A stretch of DNA of 64,000 nt, taken from the NCBI GenBank assembly GCA_013214705.1, contig JABSRZ010000011.1, positions 1 through 64,000 on the forward strand, written 5' to 3'. Each line of letters opens with the position of its first letter. Position 1 is the first letter of the stretch. Below the pieces are notes generated by a model. It did no database searches. It saw nothing but the letters and a program-made list of their open reading frames with translations, and was not told the DNA's origin. A program made the translations under genes and the position numbers. Positions 16,227-25,167 of this stretch are shown here, piece after piece. This stretch comes from Hyphomicrobiales bacterium. Lineage in GTDB: Bacteria; Pseudomonadota; Alphaproteobacteria; Rhizobiales; OSC116.

Positions 16227-17667
16227 TTTTGCCTCCATCGCTATCTTGTGGCGGTGAAATTGCACCTTTTGTCAATTCGGACACTTTGGCACTGCAATAA
16301 AAACCGTTGCAACGCCCCATCATAACCCGAGTTCTGCGCCTGATGCCGCCAACAGATTTTGCCGCAATTTCGGATTTTAAAGCTGATTCTAATTGCCCCC
16401 GCGTAACATGTTCGCAATGACAAATTATTTCTGTGCCATCTCCAATTTCAAAAGCTCTGGGTTTATGGGCTGCCAAATTGGGCATTTGTGGCCAATATAT
16501 ATCTTTTAAATTGTTGAACGGCACAATGTCGGCAAAATTTTCTAGACATAGTTTTTCGACATATTTGGCAATGCCAAGCGCCGATGTTAGCCCGGTGGAG
16601 CGTATGCCGTTAACGCCGACCCAGTTTTTGCTTGGGTTGGCCTCGATTTGATAATCTTTAAATTGAGTTGCGGGGCGCAAGCCAGCATAGGTTGCGGTTA
16701 TGCCGTGATGTTCTAAATCGGGCAACATTTTAACGCCGCAGGCAAACAGGTTTTGCAGAATATTTGCATCTACCGATGTGTCATATCTGTCTTGTTGTTC
16801 TTCGGCGGTGGGGCCTAACAATAAATTGCCAAAAATAGTTTTTGTGATCACCACGCCTTTGGTGGTGGCGGTTGGGACGGGTAAAATTATCGAGTTTACC
16901 AAGCCATATGCGCTTTTATCGAAAACAATGAATTGGCCTTTTCTGGGTTTTATTGCAAATTTAGGTGTCTCGCAAATGCTTTGGACGATGTCGCCATTAT
17001 TGCCGCTGCAATTAATGACAAGTTTGGCTTTGTATTTATCAATAGTGGTTTCTAAACACCATAATTTACCATCAAATTCGCCATCTGTGACCTCGCAATT
17101 AAACTGGTATTGCGCCCCAGCCTTGGCGGCTTGGGTTACATAAGCCAGCGGGGCGCTCCACGGGTCGATGACATATTCTTGCGATATTTCAACCGCGCCG
17201 AGCGCGTTGTTGGATAAATTTGGCTCGCGTTTTATGAGGTCTGGCAAATCAATTTGTTTGACGTCGTCACTGCCGTTTTCGTGAGCTTTACTGACTATAG
17301 AGGGCAATTGACTGAGTTGTTGCTCATTCCAAGCGACTAATAAGGCGCCGGTTTTTAGCAAGGGTAAATTCAGCTTATGGCGAATTTCTATATATTCTTT
17401 ATAACCCGCGCGCATGCATTCTAGTTCAAGTGAATTGGCAACAGCGTCAAAGCCAGTATGTAATATGGCCGAGTTGGCTTTGCTAGCTCCAGATAAAATA
17501 TCGGCTCCGCGCTCGAGCAGAAGCACTTTTAAACCGTTGAGGGTTAACTGACGCACAATAGCACAGCCGACAACGCCTGCACCAATGACAATTACATCCC
17601 ATTGTTGTGCAGTTTGGATATGTTGTTTTGTTTTGTTGACGGTTGACTGAGTCAATTTCAAATCCAT
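16219..17667 (-). CDS. GlpA-like FAD-dependent dehydrogenase with BFD-type [2Fe-2S] domain
   Basis: A 482-residue protein in two parts. The N-terminal DAO domain starts with DVIVIGAGVVGCAIVRQL (about 24-41), then LLLERGADILSGASKANSA and LHTGFDA, as in anaerobic glycerol-3-phosphate dehydrogenase GlpA. The C-terminal part is a BFD-like [2Fe-2S] domain: CHCEHVTRG, then RRRTRVMMGRCNGFYC, giving the Cys-X-Cys and Cys-X4-Cys set. It is divergent from a peptide-class ABC importer and overlaps the second flavoprotein by 8 bases. The likely reaction is oxidation of a glycerol-phosphate-like compound, with electrons passed to quinone or the partner. Another 2-hydroxy acid or amine is possible. Confidence 0.82.
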   Translation of the reverse strand: MDLKLTQSTVNKTKQHIQTAQQWDVIVIGAGVVGCAIVRQLTLNGLKVLLLERGADILSGASKANSAILHTGFDAVANSLELECMRAGYKEYIEIRHKLNLPLLKTGALLVAWNEQQLSQLPSIVSKAHENGSDDVKQIDLPDLIKREPNLSNNALGAVEISQEYVIDPWSAPLAYVTQAAKAGAQYQFNCEVTDGEFDGKLWCLETTIDKYKAKLVINCSGNNGDIVQSICETPKFAIKPRKGQFIVFDKSAYGLVNSIILPVPTATTKGVVITKTIFGNLLLGPTAEEQQDRYDTSVDANILQNLFACGVKMLPDLEHHGITATYAGLRPATQFKDYQIEANPSKNWVGVNGIRSTGLTSALGIAKYVEKLCLENFADIVPFNNLKDIYWPQMPNLAAHKPRAFEIGDGTEIICHCEHVTRGQLESALKSEIAAKSVGGIRRRTRVMMGRCNGFYCSAKVSELTKGAISPPQDSDGGKND

Positions 17668-17922
17668 TTTAAAGTTATGCCAACAAACTAACTTTAAGAA
17701 ATCAGATTTGCAAGGCGCTTGCTAATAAATCACATATTTTGTGGTTTTTATCCACATTATAGAAATTAATTCTTTACATTATTCGATATAACCCTCTATT
17801 GTCACGAAAGTGTAATAATTTCGTACTAATTATGTGATTGTTGAAGCATTTTATTATGATTTGCGACAATATTCCTTTAAATATCATGACATTGAGTTAT
17901 GATTAAAATCTGGGAGGATAAA
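17668..17922. promoter_or_regulatory. Divergent intergenic region with a DeoR-type dyad
   Basis: The 255 bases between the flavoprotein gene and the ABC binding-protein gene are AT-rich. They hold one notable dyad at 17804-17824 and a shorter TGTGG/CCACA repeat at 17740-17756. Both transcription units must start here. No convincing -35/-10 pair could be fixed. Confidence 0.5.
17804..17824. promoter_or_regulatory. Candidate DeoR/GlpR operator, ACGAAA-N9-TTTCGT
   Basis: A perfect inverted repeat with 6-bp arms. CGAAA/TTTCG half-sites are common in operators of DeoR-family repressors, and a DeoR gene lies at the end of the rightward operon (25168). It is placed about 100 bases before the binding-protein start and about 137 bases before the divergent flavoprotein, so one site could serve both. 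Confidence 0.4.
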
Positions 17923-19923
17923 ATGGGAAGACGAATAAATAGGATTACGCTGGCGGCTCTATTGCTACCGGCTGTAACCGTTGCAAACGCTGCGGGTATC
18001 GGGGCGACAGTTGCCAACCCGATGGACTTAAAACCAGCATATGCCAACCAATTAGAATTAAAGAATTTCGAATCCCAAGCGGGCGAAAGTCTTAGTTTTA
18101 CTGGCAACCCATTATTCGCTGATCAGGTGAGTTCTGGTAGTTTACCAAAGGTTGGCGATCGTTTGCCTAGTGAACCTTTGGTGGTGATGCCAATTTCGCA
18201 AACAGGCGAATATGGCGGCATATTAAAAGGCACTGCTTTAGCACTTGAGTCAGGCACATCAGAAATATTGTCTTGGCGTCAAGTAAACCTTGTGCGGTTA
18301 AACCCAGCAGACAACAGCATTGTACCTAATGTTGCCAAGTCTTGGGAATGGAATGCAGATAAAACTGAAATTACATTCACTTTGCGCGAAGGCCATAAAT
18401 GGTCTGATGGAGATGCATTTGATGCCGATGACGTGGTATTTTTTGTTAATGACATCATGCGCAATGAAGAGCTTACCCAATCTGTTTGGGGTAACTGGGC
18501 GCATGGCGGCGAAACTGTAAAAATCAAAAAAATTGATAACCTAACATTCACTTTCATTTTTGCCAAACCAAACCCTGTTTTCTTGCATTATCTAGCCACT
18601 TCGGGTTCTTACTTTACCCCGTGGGCGGCTTCACATGTGCTGAAGCAATATCACATCGACTATAACGAAAATGCCGATGAGGTTGCCAAAGCTGCTGGTT
18701 TCGAAAGCTGGAAAGAGAATTTCAAAACTTATTATCATAAGTGGAAAGATGCTGTAACTGCCACTGAAAAAGGCCTTACAGTTCCGACTCTTGAAAGCCA
18801 CATTTTAGCCAAAGCTACTGATGGCCAAACTCGTGCATTTGTTGCCAACCCGTATTATTTTAAAGTTGATACATCTGGTAACCAATTGCCATATATTGAC
18901 CGTCATAATGAGCGTTTCTTAGAAAAGCAAATTTGGACGCTTGAAGTGATCAATGGCAATATTGATCAAAAATCACAAAATGTCGACTTAGCTGATTTTC
19001 CTTTGATTAAAGAAAATGAAGCCAAGGGCGATTATAGCGTGCATTTAGATGATGGCCAAATTGGACCCGTATTGGTGTTCAACTATACCATTGCAGACAA
19101 AAGCAAAGCTTTTGCTTATGGCAATGCAAATTTCCGCAAAGCTATGTCTGTAGCCATTAACCGTGATGATCTTATTGAGCAACTATATCTAGGTCTAGCC
19201 AATACTGACCAAGCTATGCCAGCAAATATTGGCTTTGCGACTGCGGAAGACCGTGCCTATATGACGGAATTCGACCCTGCAGCAGCCAATAAAATGCTTG
19301 ATGATATGGGCATGACAGCACGTAATGCTGATGGTTATAGAATGGCACCAGATGGAAGTGATTTCAAAATATTCTGGGAATATTCACTACAATTCACTCG
19401 TTCACCTGAATTCCCACTATTGATTGCTGAATATTGGCGTGCTGTTGGCATTGATGTATTGCTAAAAGAAGTGACTACCGAGTTGGTGCGTCAGAAATCT
19501 GACTTGAATGAGTTGGAAATTGGCATGGAATGGGATCTACCATTTGAATGGACATTGATTGCCGAACCTAAAGTATATTCTGCTCCATGGGCAATTGGCG
19601 GACCGATAACTGGCGCAACTTGGGTCAAATATTGGGCGACTAATGGTGCAGAAGGTGAAAAACCTCCTGTATGGGTTGAAGAGCTCCGCACCGCCTCACT
19701 AGCATTTGCAAGCGCAAAACAAGGTAGTGATGAATATATGGCTCTAGGCGCTGAAATGGTTAAGCTTAACCTTGAGAATATGGTGCTTATTGGTACAGCT
19801 GGTGCCGTTCCACAAATTAACATTGTGTCAAATAAATTGGCAAATGTTCCGACATGGAACTTGAATGCATACAGAGCTGGTTTTGCCTATTCGCAACAAA
19901 CCGATCAATGGAGCTTTAAATAG
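17923..19923 (+). CDS. ABC substrate-binding protein, peptide/nickel class (SBP_bac_5), unusually long
   Basis: A 666-residue periplasmic binding protein. The ATG at 17923 follows GGGAGG by five bases and opens a Sec signal peptide (MGRRINRITLAALLLPAVTV, cut after ANA). Family landmarks are the cluster 5 opening VPNVAKSWEWNADKTEITFTL, then EGHKWSDGDAFDADDVVFFV and the later FRKAMSVAINRDDLI. Usual length is 500-600, so it is longer than average, with an extended N-terminal part before the first landmark. It heads an importer of five genes. Class members bind peptides, opines, nickel and many small polar compounds. The nearby glycerol-type enzymes suggest a non-peptide ligand. Confidence 0.9.
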   Translation: MGRRINRITLAALLLPAVTVANAAGIGATVANPMDLKPAYANQLELKNFESQAGESLSFTGNPLFADQVSSGSLPKVGDRLPSEPLVVMPISQTGEYGGILKGTALALESGTSEILSWRQVNLVRLNPADNSIVPNVAKSWEWNADKTEITFTLREGHKWSDGDAFDADDVVFFVNDIMRNEELTQSVWGNWAHGGETVKIKKIDNLTFTFIFAKPNPVFLHYLATSGSYFTPWAASHVLKQYHIDYNENADEVAKAAGFESWKENFKTYYHKWKDAVTATEKGLTVPTLESHILAKATDGQTRAFVANPYYFKVDTSGNQLPYIDRHNERFLEKQIWTLEVINGNIDQKSQNVDLADFPLIKENEAKGDYSVHLDDGQIGPVLVFNYTIADKSKAFAYGNANFRKAMSVAINRDDLIEQLYLGLANTDQAMPANIGFATAEDRAYMTEFDPAAANKMLDDMGMTARNADGYRMAPDGSDFKIFWEYSLQFTRSPEFPLLIAEYWRAVGIDVLLKEVTTELVRQKSDLNELEIGMEWDLPFEWTLIAEPKVYSAPWAIGGPITGATWVKYWATNGAEGEKPPVWVEELRTASLAFASAKQGSDEYMALGAEMVKLNLENMVLIGTAGAVPQINIVSNKLANVPTWNLNAYRAGFAYSQQTDQWSFK

Positions 19924-19944
19924 GCTTTATTAAGACAAAGTGTG

Positions 19945-19967
19945 AGAAGCAGTGAAAACCTGCTTCT
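19945..19967 (+). promoter_or_regulatory. Hairpin between binding-protein and permease genes
   Basis: AGAAGCAG pairs with CTGCTTCT across a 7-base loop, 22 bases after the binding-protein stop. No T-run follows, so it is more likely an mRNA-stabilising 3' end or a partial attenuator than a full terminator. Confidence 0.5.
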
Positions 19968-20057
19968 TGCAACCCATACTTTAATAATCTTTGTTAATTC
20001 TGTTTATTTGTGAATAATGTTTTAAGATTTATACTCGCCTAATTGACAAGGAATATC

Positions 20058-21056
20058 GTGCCCCTTCTTCAAAAAATATTAGTCAGATTAGGCTCTTCGG
20101 TCTTGATGCTGGTTGCGGTTTCTATCGTGGCCTTTATCATTATTAGCCTACCGCCGGGCGATTTTGCTGACAGTTATGCAGCTAATAAAATATCCAGTGG
20201 TGAAACCGTCACCTTGGCAGAAATTGAAGCCATTCGCCGCCAGTTTGGTTTAGACAAACCACTTTATCTGCAATATTTCAAATGGATTGGTGGCATGGTA
20301 TATGGCGATTTTGGTTATTCCTGGGGCTATAGTCGGCCGGTGACCGAAGTGATTGGTGAGCGTTTGCCAATGACTATATTAATTGCCACTGGCACTTTGT
20401 TATTCACTTATATTACCGCAATTCCTTTAGGTATTTATTCGGCTTTGCGCCAATATTCGGTGGCAGATTATACTTTTACCATATTGGGCTATATTGGCCT
20501 TGCCACCCCCAATTTTCTGTTGGCATTATTGTTGATGTTTGGTGCCACCACTTGGTTTGGTGTGAGCGTTGGCGGGCTGTTTTCGCTTGAATATCAAGAT
20601 GCAGCTTGGTCTATGGGCAGGGTTTGGGATTTATTGAGCCATATTTGGGTGCCAATTATTGTGTTAGGCACGGCCGGCACGGCGTTTCAGCTGCGCATTA
20701 TGCGCGCCACATTACTTGAAGAGCTTAACAAAATGTATGTGACGGCGGCGCGAGCCACTGGCCTGTCTGAATTTAGGATGATATTAAAATACCCAGTTCG
20801 CTTGGCACTTAACCCCATCGTATCAACATTGGGATGGGAGCTGACCACGGTAATTTCTGGTGCGCCGATTATTGGCTTGGTTTTGTCATTGCCTGACACC
20901 GGCCCGATGTTCATTAATGCATTGCGAAGCCAAGATATGTTTTTGGCCGGTGCGATGATGCTTATCTATTGTATTTTGGTGATGATAGGTTCGTTTATTT
21001 CGGACATTTTATTAATGATTGTTGACCCACGAGTGAGAATGGGAGCCTCGACATGA
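20058..21056 (+). CDS. ABC transporter permease, DppB type
   Basis: A 332-residue inner-membrane permease of the dipeptide class. It has the N-terminal GSSVLMLVAVSIVAFIIISL helix, the LPPGD motif and RRQFGLDKPLYLQY, which is the DppB signature region. About six membrane spans follow, and the coupling loop lies near TAARATGLSEFRMILKYPVR. The GTG at 20058 is used because AAGGA lies just before it; the frame also extends to a TTG at 20043. Its stop overlaps the next permease start by four bases (ATGA). Confidence 0.9.
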   Translation: MPLLQKILVRLGSSVLMLVAVSIVAFIIISLPPGDFADSYAANKISSGETVTLAEIEAIRRQFGLDKPLYLQYFKWIGGMVYGDFGYSWGYSRPVTEVIGERLPMTILIATGTLLFTYITAIPLGIYSALRQYSVADYTFTILGYIGLATPNFLLALLLMFGATTWFGVSVGGLFSLEYQDAAWSMGRVWDLLSHIWVPIIVLGTAGTAFQLRIMRATLLEELNKMYVTAARATGLSEFRMILKYPVRLALNPIVSTLGWELTTVISGAPIIGLVLSLPDTGPMFINALRSQDMFLAGAMMLIYCILVMIGSFISDILLMIVDPRVRMGAST

Positions 21057-22198
21057 GCCAGACCAGCCCTACACCAAACCAACCGAATATGGTTGCAGCC
21101 AATAAAGTAAAGTCCATCAGGCGGCTAGATCTTGCGACCTCGCGGCAGTTAATGTGGTATAAATTCAAGCGGCATAAATTGGCGATGATCGGCACTGGCA
21201 TTATATTTGTATTTTTATTATTGTCGATATTTCCTGAATTCATTTCGACCACCAAACCGCAATTGCGCGACCCAGCTTATAGCAGTGGCCCGCCAACCGG
21301 GATACATATATTTGATGAAGAATGGCAGATACATTGGCCGTTTATTTATGGTCATAAAATGAAGCGCCACCCCGTCACTTTGCGCAAATTGGTGGTTTTA
21401 GATACCGATACCAGAGTGCCAATAGAGTTTTTTGTGCGCGGTGAAGCTTATAAATTTTTAGGATTTATCCCGGCTGATTTGCATTTATTTGGCACGTTAG
21501 GCACGCAAATTCATTTGTTTGGCACTGATAAATTGGGCCGAGATATTTTTAGCCGCACCATTTATGCCACCCGGGTCTCGATGTCGATTGGCATAATTGG
21601 TGTTATGGCGGCGTTTTTTATTGGTTTGGCCATTGGTGGTTTGGCTGGTTTAAAAGGTGGTTGGGTTGACAATGTCATTATGCGGCTGATCGAATTTATT
21701 CGCTCGATACCCAGTTTGCCGCTATGGCTCGGTTTGGCGGCTTCGTTGCCGCGTGAATGGTCGGCAACCACTGTATATGTGGTGGTGACATTAATATTGG
21801 CAGCTTTAGGCTGGACCACATTGGCGCGCCGGGTGCGGAGCAAATTGCTGACGCTGCAAAATGAAGATTTTATCCAAGCTGCGCGGTTGGCGGGTTGCTC
21901 TAACTATCGACTGGTAACCAAACATATGTTGCCCTCATTTATGAGCTATCTGATTGTCGACTTGACGGTGGCATTTCCGTATATTTTATTGGCCGAAACC
22001 AGTTTAAGCTTTTTAGGGCTCGGCATGCGTGAACCTATGGTTAGCTGGGGTGTGTTATTATTTTCGGCGCAAAATGTTACTGCTTTGGCACATACGCCAT
22101 GGTTGCTCATTCCCGGTGGGTTTATTTTGGTCATCGTGATCGCATTTAACTTCTTTGGCGATGGCATGCGTGATGCTGCCGACCCGTATACTAAATAG
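21053..22198 (+). CDS. ABC transporter permease, DppC type with long periplasmic loop
   Basis: A 381-residue partner permease. After the first membrane segment (about 46-65) it has a periplasmic insertion of about 100 residues, running from TTKPQLRDP to LFGTDKLGRDIFSR. That makes it longer than typical DppC (about 300) and closer to the YejE-like group. The EAA-type loop is in AARLAGCSNYRLVTKHMLPS. Start and stop couple it tightly to DppB and the ATPase genes. Together with them it forms the channel of the importer headed by the gene at 17923. The long loop may pair with the long binding protein. Confidence 0.9.
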   Translation: MSQTSPTPNQPNMVAANKVKSIRRLDLATSRQLMWYKFKRHKLAMIGTGIIFVFLLLSIFPEFISTTKPQLRDPAYSSGPPTGIHIFDEEWQIHWPFIYGHKMKRHPVTLRKLVVLDTDTRVPIEFFVRGEAYKFLGFIPADLHLFGTLGTQIHLFGTDKLGRDIFSRTIYATRVSMSIGIIGVMAAFFIGLAIGGLAGLKGGWVDNVIMRLIEFIRSIPSLPLWLGLAASLPREWSATTVYVVVTLILAALGWTTLARRVRSKLLTLQNEDFIQAARLAGCSNYRLVTKHMLPSFMSYLIVDLTVAFPYILLAETSLSFLGLGMREPMVSWGVLLFSAQNVTALAHTPWLLIPGGFILVIVIAFNFFGDGMRDAADPYTK

Positions 22199-22206
22199 GT
22201 GCAATA

Positions 22207-23244
22207 ATGAGTGATGATTATTTATTGAAAGTTGAAGACCTGACCATATCGCTAGATGTTGATAAGGCCAGTATACCCATTGTAGAAGGGGTTAATTTTG
22301 CCATTAAACCCGGCCGGGTATTTGCTCTAGTGGGCGAAAGCGGCAGCGGCAAAACCATTGTCTCACTGTCTATTTTACGGTTGTTAGGCAAGGGTGTTAG
22401 AATTACCGGTGGCAAAATATTGTTTAAAGATAACAATGGTAAAACCGTTGATATCTTAAAGCTAAACCCAAAAGGCAAAGACATTCAGGCCATCCGTGCG
22501 GCGCAAATTGGCATGATTTTTCAAGAGCCGATGAGCAGCTTCTCGCCAGTTCATACCATTGGCAACCAGATTGAAGAAGTGGTCAATTTGCACTTAGATC
22601 TGGATAAAAAGCAAGCCCGGCAAAAATGCATCGAAATGCTAGGCAAAGTGGGAATTGTGAACCCAGAGCGGGCTTTTGACCAATATCCGTTTGAGTTTTC
22701 GGGTGGGATGCGCCAACGGGCGATGATAGCCCGCGCGATGATTTGCAACCCCAAATTATTGATTGCGGATGAGCCTACCACAGCGCTCGATGTGACCATT
22801 CAGGCGCAGATTTTGAAATTGATGAAAAATTTGCAGAACGAGCTAAACATGGCCAACTTGTTTATCTCGCACAATATTGGGGTGATAGCGCAAATTGCCG
22901 ATGATGTGGCGATTATGTATATGGGCAAAATTGTTGAGCAGGGGCCAGTGCGTGATATTTTACGCAAACCCCAACACCCTTATACCAAGGGCTTGTTGCG
23001 GGCGATCCCGCACCTTGCAGATATTGGCCGTAGCCGTAGGTTAGAGCCGATTGCAGGTAGTGTTCCCAACCTGTTCGAACGGCCAAATGGCTGCCCATTT
23101 GCCGCCAGATGTAGTCAATTTATAGAAAATATTTGTGACCGTGGTTTTCCGGAAAAAACCAAACTTAGCCCCGACCATTCGGTTTTCTGTTATGCGGTTG
23201 CGCAGGATGTCAATGGATCTCAAATGCAGGAAGTCGTGGCATGA
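22207..23244 (+). CDS. ABC transporter ATP-binding protein, DppD type
   Basis: A 345-residue ATPase. Walker A is GESGSGKT, the Q-loop is IFQEPMSSFSPV, the signature is FSGGMRQRAMIARAM and Walker B is LLIADEPTTALDVT. The C-terminal oligopeptide-transporter domain carries PNLFERPNGCPFAARC with its four-cysteine region (CPFAARCSQF, then C, and a later FCYA), as in OppD/DppD where it can bind an iron-sulfur cluster. Its stop overlaps the next ATPase start by four bases, and the two would act as a heterodimer. Confidence 0.92.
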   Translation: MSDDYLLKVEDLTISLDVDKASIPIVEGVNFAIKPGRVFALVGESGSGKTIVSLSILRLLGKGVRITGGKILFKDNNGKTVDILKLNPKGKDIQAIRAAQIGMIFQEPMSSFSPVHTIGNQIEEVVNLHLDLDKKQARQKCIEMLGKVGIVNPERAFDQYPFEFSGGMRQRAMIARAMICNPKLLIADEPTTALDVTIQAQILKLMKNLQNELNMANLFISHNIGVIAQIADDVAIMYMGKIVEQGPVRDILRKPQHPYTKGLLRAIPHLADIGRSRRLEPIAGSVPNLFERPNGCPFAARCSQFIENICDRGFPEKTKLSPDHSVFCYAVAQDVNGSQMQEVVA

Positions 23245-24257
23245 GCAACCTAATTGAAGTCGAAAATTTAACCGTTGAATTTAGCGGCCCTAGCAAGGGT
23301 TTGTTTGGCAAAAAAGGCACGCCGATTACCGCAGTCGATGACGTTTCGCTATATATAAAAAAAGGTGAAGCGCTGGGGTTGGTGGGCGAAAGTGGCAGTG
23401 GCAAAACCACATTTGGCCGCGCATTGTTGCGCCTGCAAGAGCCAACATCTGGCCAAGTGAAAATGCATGGGCAGAGCGGCAGTAAAGTGATTACTGATTT
23501 AGATGCAAAGTCATTGCGCAAAGCGTGGCAAGAAATGCAGATGGTGTTTCAAGACCCGCAATCGTCGCTTAACCCGCGCATGACGGTTATGGACAGCATT
23601 GCCGAATCGTTAATCGTCAACGGGTTGGCAAAAAATATGGAAGCCGCAAAACCGCGGGTTTTAGAAGTGGCACAAAGTTGCGGCCTGTCTGTCGATCAAT
23701 TGAGCCGCTACCCGCATGCGTTTAGTGGCGGGCAACGCCAACGTATATCGATAGCTCGGGCATTGGTTATGCAGCCTGAATTTATCATTTGTGATGAGCC
23801 GGTTTCAGCCCTTGACGTATCTATCCAAGCGCAGATTTTAAACCTGTTAATTGACCAACAGCAAGAGCTGGATCTCACCCTTTTATTTATATCGCATGAC
23901 TTAATTGTTGTCGCCTATATTTGTGACCGCATTGCGGTTATGTATCTTGGTAACATTATTGAAATTGCGCCAACAAAAGATTTGTTTAAATTGCCATTAC
24001 ACCCTTATACAGAGGCTTTAATGTCTGCAATTCCGTCTGATGACCCGGACCAACAATTGATGCAAGCTGGCATAAGCGGTGAGGCCATAGGCAATGACGC
24101 CACCCGCCAAGGCTGCTTGTTTGCGCCACGTTGCCAATATGCAGACAAAGACAAATGTCAAAATGTTAAGCCGCCATTGACGGAAGTCAATAACAATAGG
24201 TTGGTTGCATGTCATTATGCCGATAAGCTAACGCTTAATGGATTTGAAACTATTTAA
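23241..24257 (+). CDS. ABC transporter ATP-binding protein, DppF type
   Basis: A 338-residue ATPase partner of the DppD-type protein. It has Walker A GESGSGKTT, VFQDPQSSLNPRMTV as the typical DppF Q-loop, FSGGQRQRISIARAL and ICDEPVSALDVSIQAQ. The C-terminus has the cysteine-containing CLFAPRC motif. An insertion SGPSKGLFGKKGTPITAVDD lies before the first core strand, as is common in this class. It completes the five-gene importer 17923-24257. The metallophosphoesterase gene follows 11 bases later. Confidence 0.92.
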   Translation: MSNLIEVENLTVEFSGPSKGLFGKKGTPITAVDDVSLYIKKGEALGLVGESGSGKTTFGRALLRLQEPTSGQVKMHGQSGSKVITDLDAKSLRKAWQEMQMVFQDPQSSLNPRMTVMDSIAESLIVNGLAKNMEAAKPRVLEVAQSCGLSVDQLSRYPHAFSGGQRQRISIARALVMQPEFIICDEPVSALDVSIQAQILNLLIDQQQELDLTLLFISHDLIVVAYICDRIAVMYLGNIIEIAPTKDLFKLPLHPYTEALMSAIPSDDPDQQLMQAGISGEAIGNDATRQGCLFAPRCQYADKDKCQNVKPPLTEVNNNRLVACHYADKLTLNGFETI

Positions 24258-24268
24258 GAGACAAAGTT

Positions 24269-25117
24269 ATGAATATTTTGCATATCACTGACATTCATTT
24301 TGGGCCATATCATTGGCAAGTTGATGATGGCCTGATTATCGACCGCATAAACAATTTTGCGCCAGATATAATATTGAACACTGGCGATCTAACTTCGGAT
24401 TCTTTATCGGAAGAATTTCGGCAAGCGCGGGATTTTTTGGCTAAGCTTGAGTGTAAAAACATCGTTTCTATTATGGGAAATCATGATAAATATTCGAAAC
24501 GATCGCACGAAATGTTTCGCGAATATATTTATGATGGCGATTTTGTGAAACCAAAAGATGTGACAAAATTGAGCAAGAAAAAGGTTTTCATCAACTCTAA
24601 AACCGCAATTTTGCAAGATTATTTTACCGAAATAAATTATCTGCGTGAATTTGAAATTAAAGGTAAGAAAATATTGGTAATTTGCGTTGAAACCAGCCAA
24701 TACCAAGATGATGATGGCCGGGTTGAGCCGCAAATATTAGATGCGTTGAGCGATGAAATTGCTAAGCGGCAGTTTGACCAAGCTTTATTGTTAACCCATC
24801 ATTCGGTGTTATCGACTGATGAATGCCCGCTGATAAACTCGCAACGGGTGGTTGATTTTATTCATAAAAACCAAATACAAGCCAGTTTTTGTGGCCATAC
24901 CCATGAGTTGGAAATGGTAGAGGTTAAAGATCTGGTGCGTGGCACTAAGTTTAGGCAATTTATGTGCGGTTCACTTTCATCGCTAAATATACCGCGTGAA
25001 AGCAATATGTTCTGCACTTATGAAAATTTTGGTAGCCAAAATGAAATTATTACAGTGACCCGAATTCTACCAACCGACAGCGGTGTGGAGTTCAACCAAA
25101 CAATTATTGGTGGTTAA
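24269..25117 (+). CDS. Calcineurin-like metallophosphoesterase
   Basis: A 282-residue protein with all five motifs of the calcineurin-like family in order: ITDIHFG (6-12), NTGDLTSD, MGNHDKYS, LTHHSV and FCGHTHELE. These supply the Asp, His and Asn ligands for a two-metal centre. It resembles the CpdA and glycerophosphodiesterase-like branch (about 270 residues). No signal peptide is seen, so it acts in the cytoplasm on an imported phosphoester. It lies between the ABC ATPase gene and a DeoR regulator in one direction with close spacing. That supports a role in releasing glycerol-type products from the transported compound. The direct substrate is unproven. Confidence 0.87.
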   Translation: MNILHITDIHFGPYHWQVDDGLIIDRINNFAPDIILNTGDLTSDSLSEEFRQARDFLAKLECKNIVSIMGNHDKYSKRSHEMFREYIYDGDFVKPKDVTKLSKKKVFINSKTAILQDYFTEINYLREFEIKGKKILVICVETSQYQDDDGRVEPQILDALSDEIAKRQFDQALLLTHHSVLSTDECPLINSQRVVDFIHKNQIQASFCGHTHELEMVEVKDLVRGTKFRQFMCGSLSSLNIPRESNMFCTYENFGSQNEIITVTRILPTDSGVEFNQTIIGG

Positions 25118-25167
25118 ATATATTTGTGTATAGTGAGTTGTAATTTTGTTCAATAATGAGAGATAAT

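Noticed and set aside
15649-16257. 202-codon plus-strand frame over the flavoprotein gene
   Set aside because: It mirrors a conserved flavoprotein; its low-complexity Ala/Met/Pro content is that of an antisense shadow.
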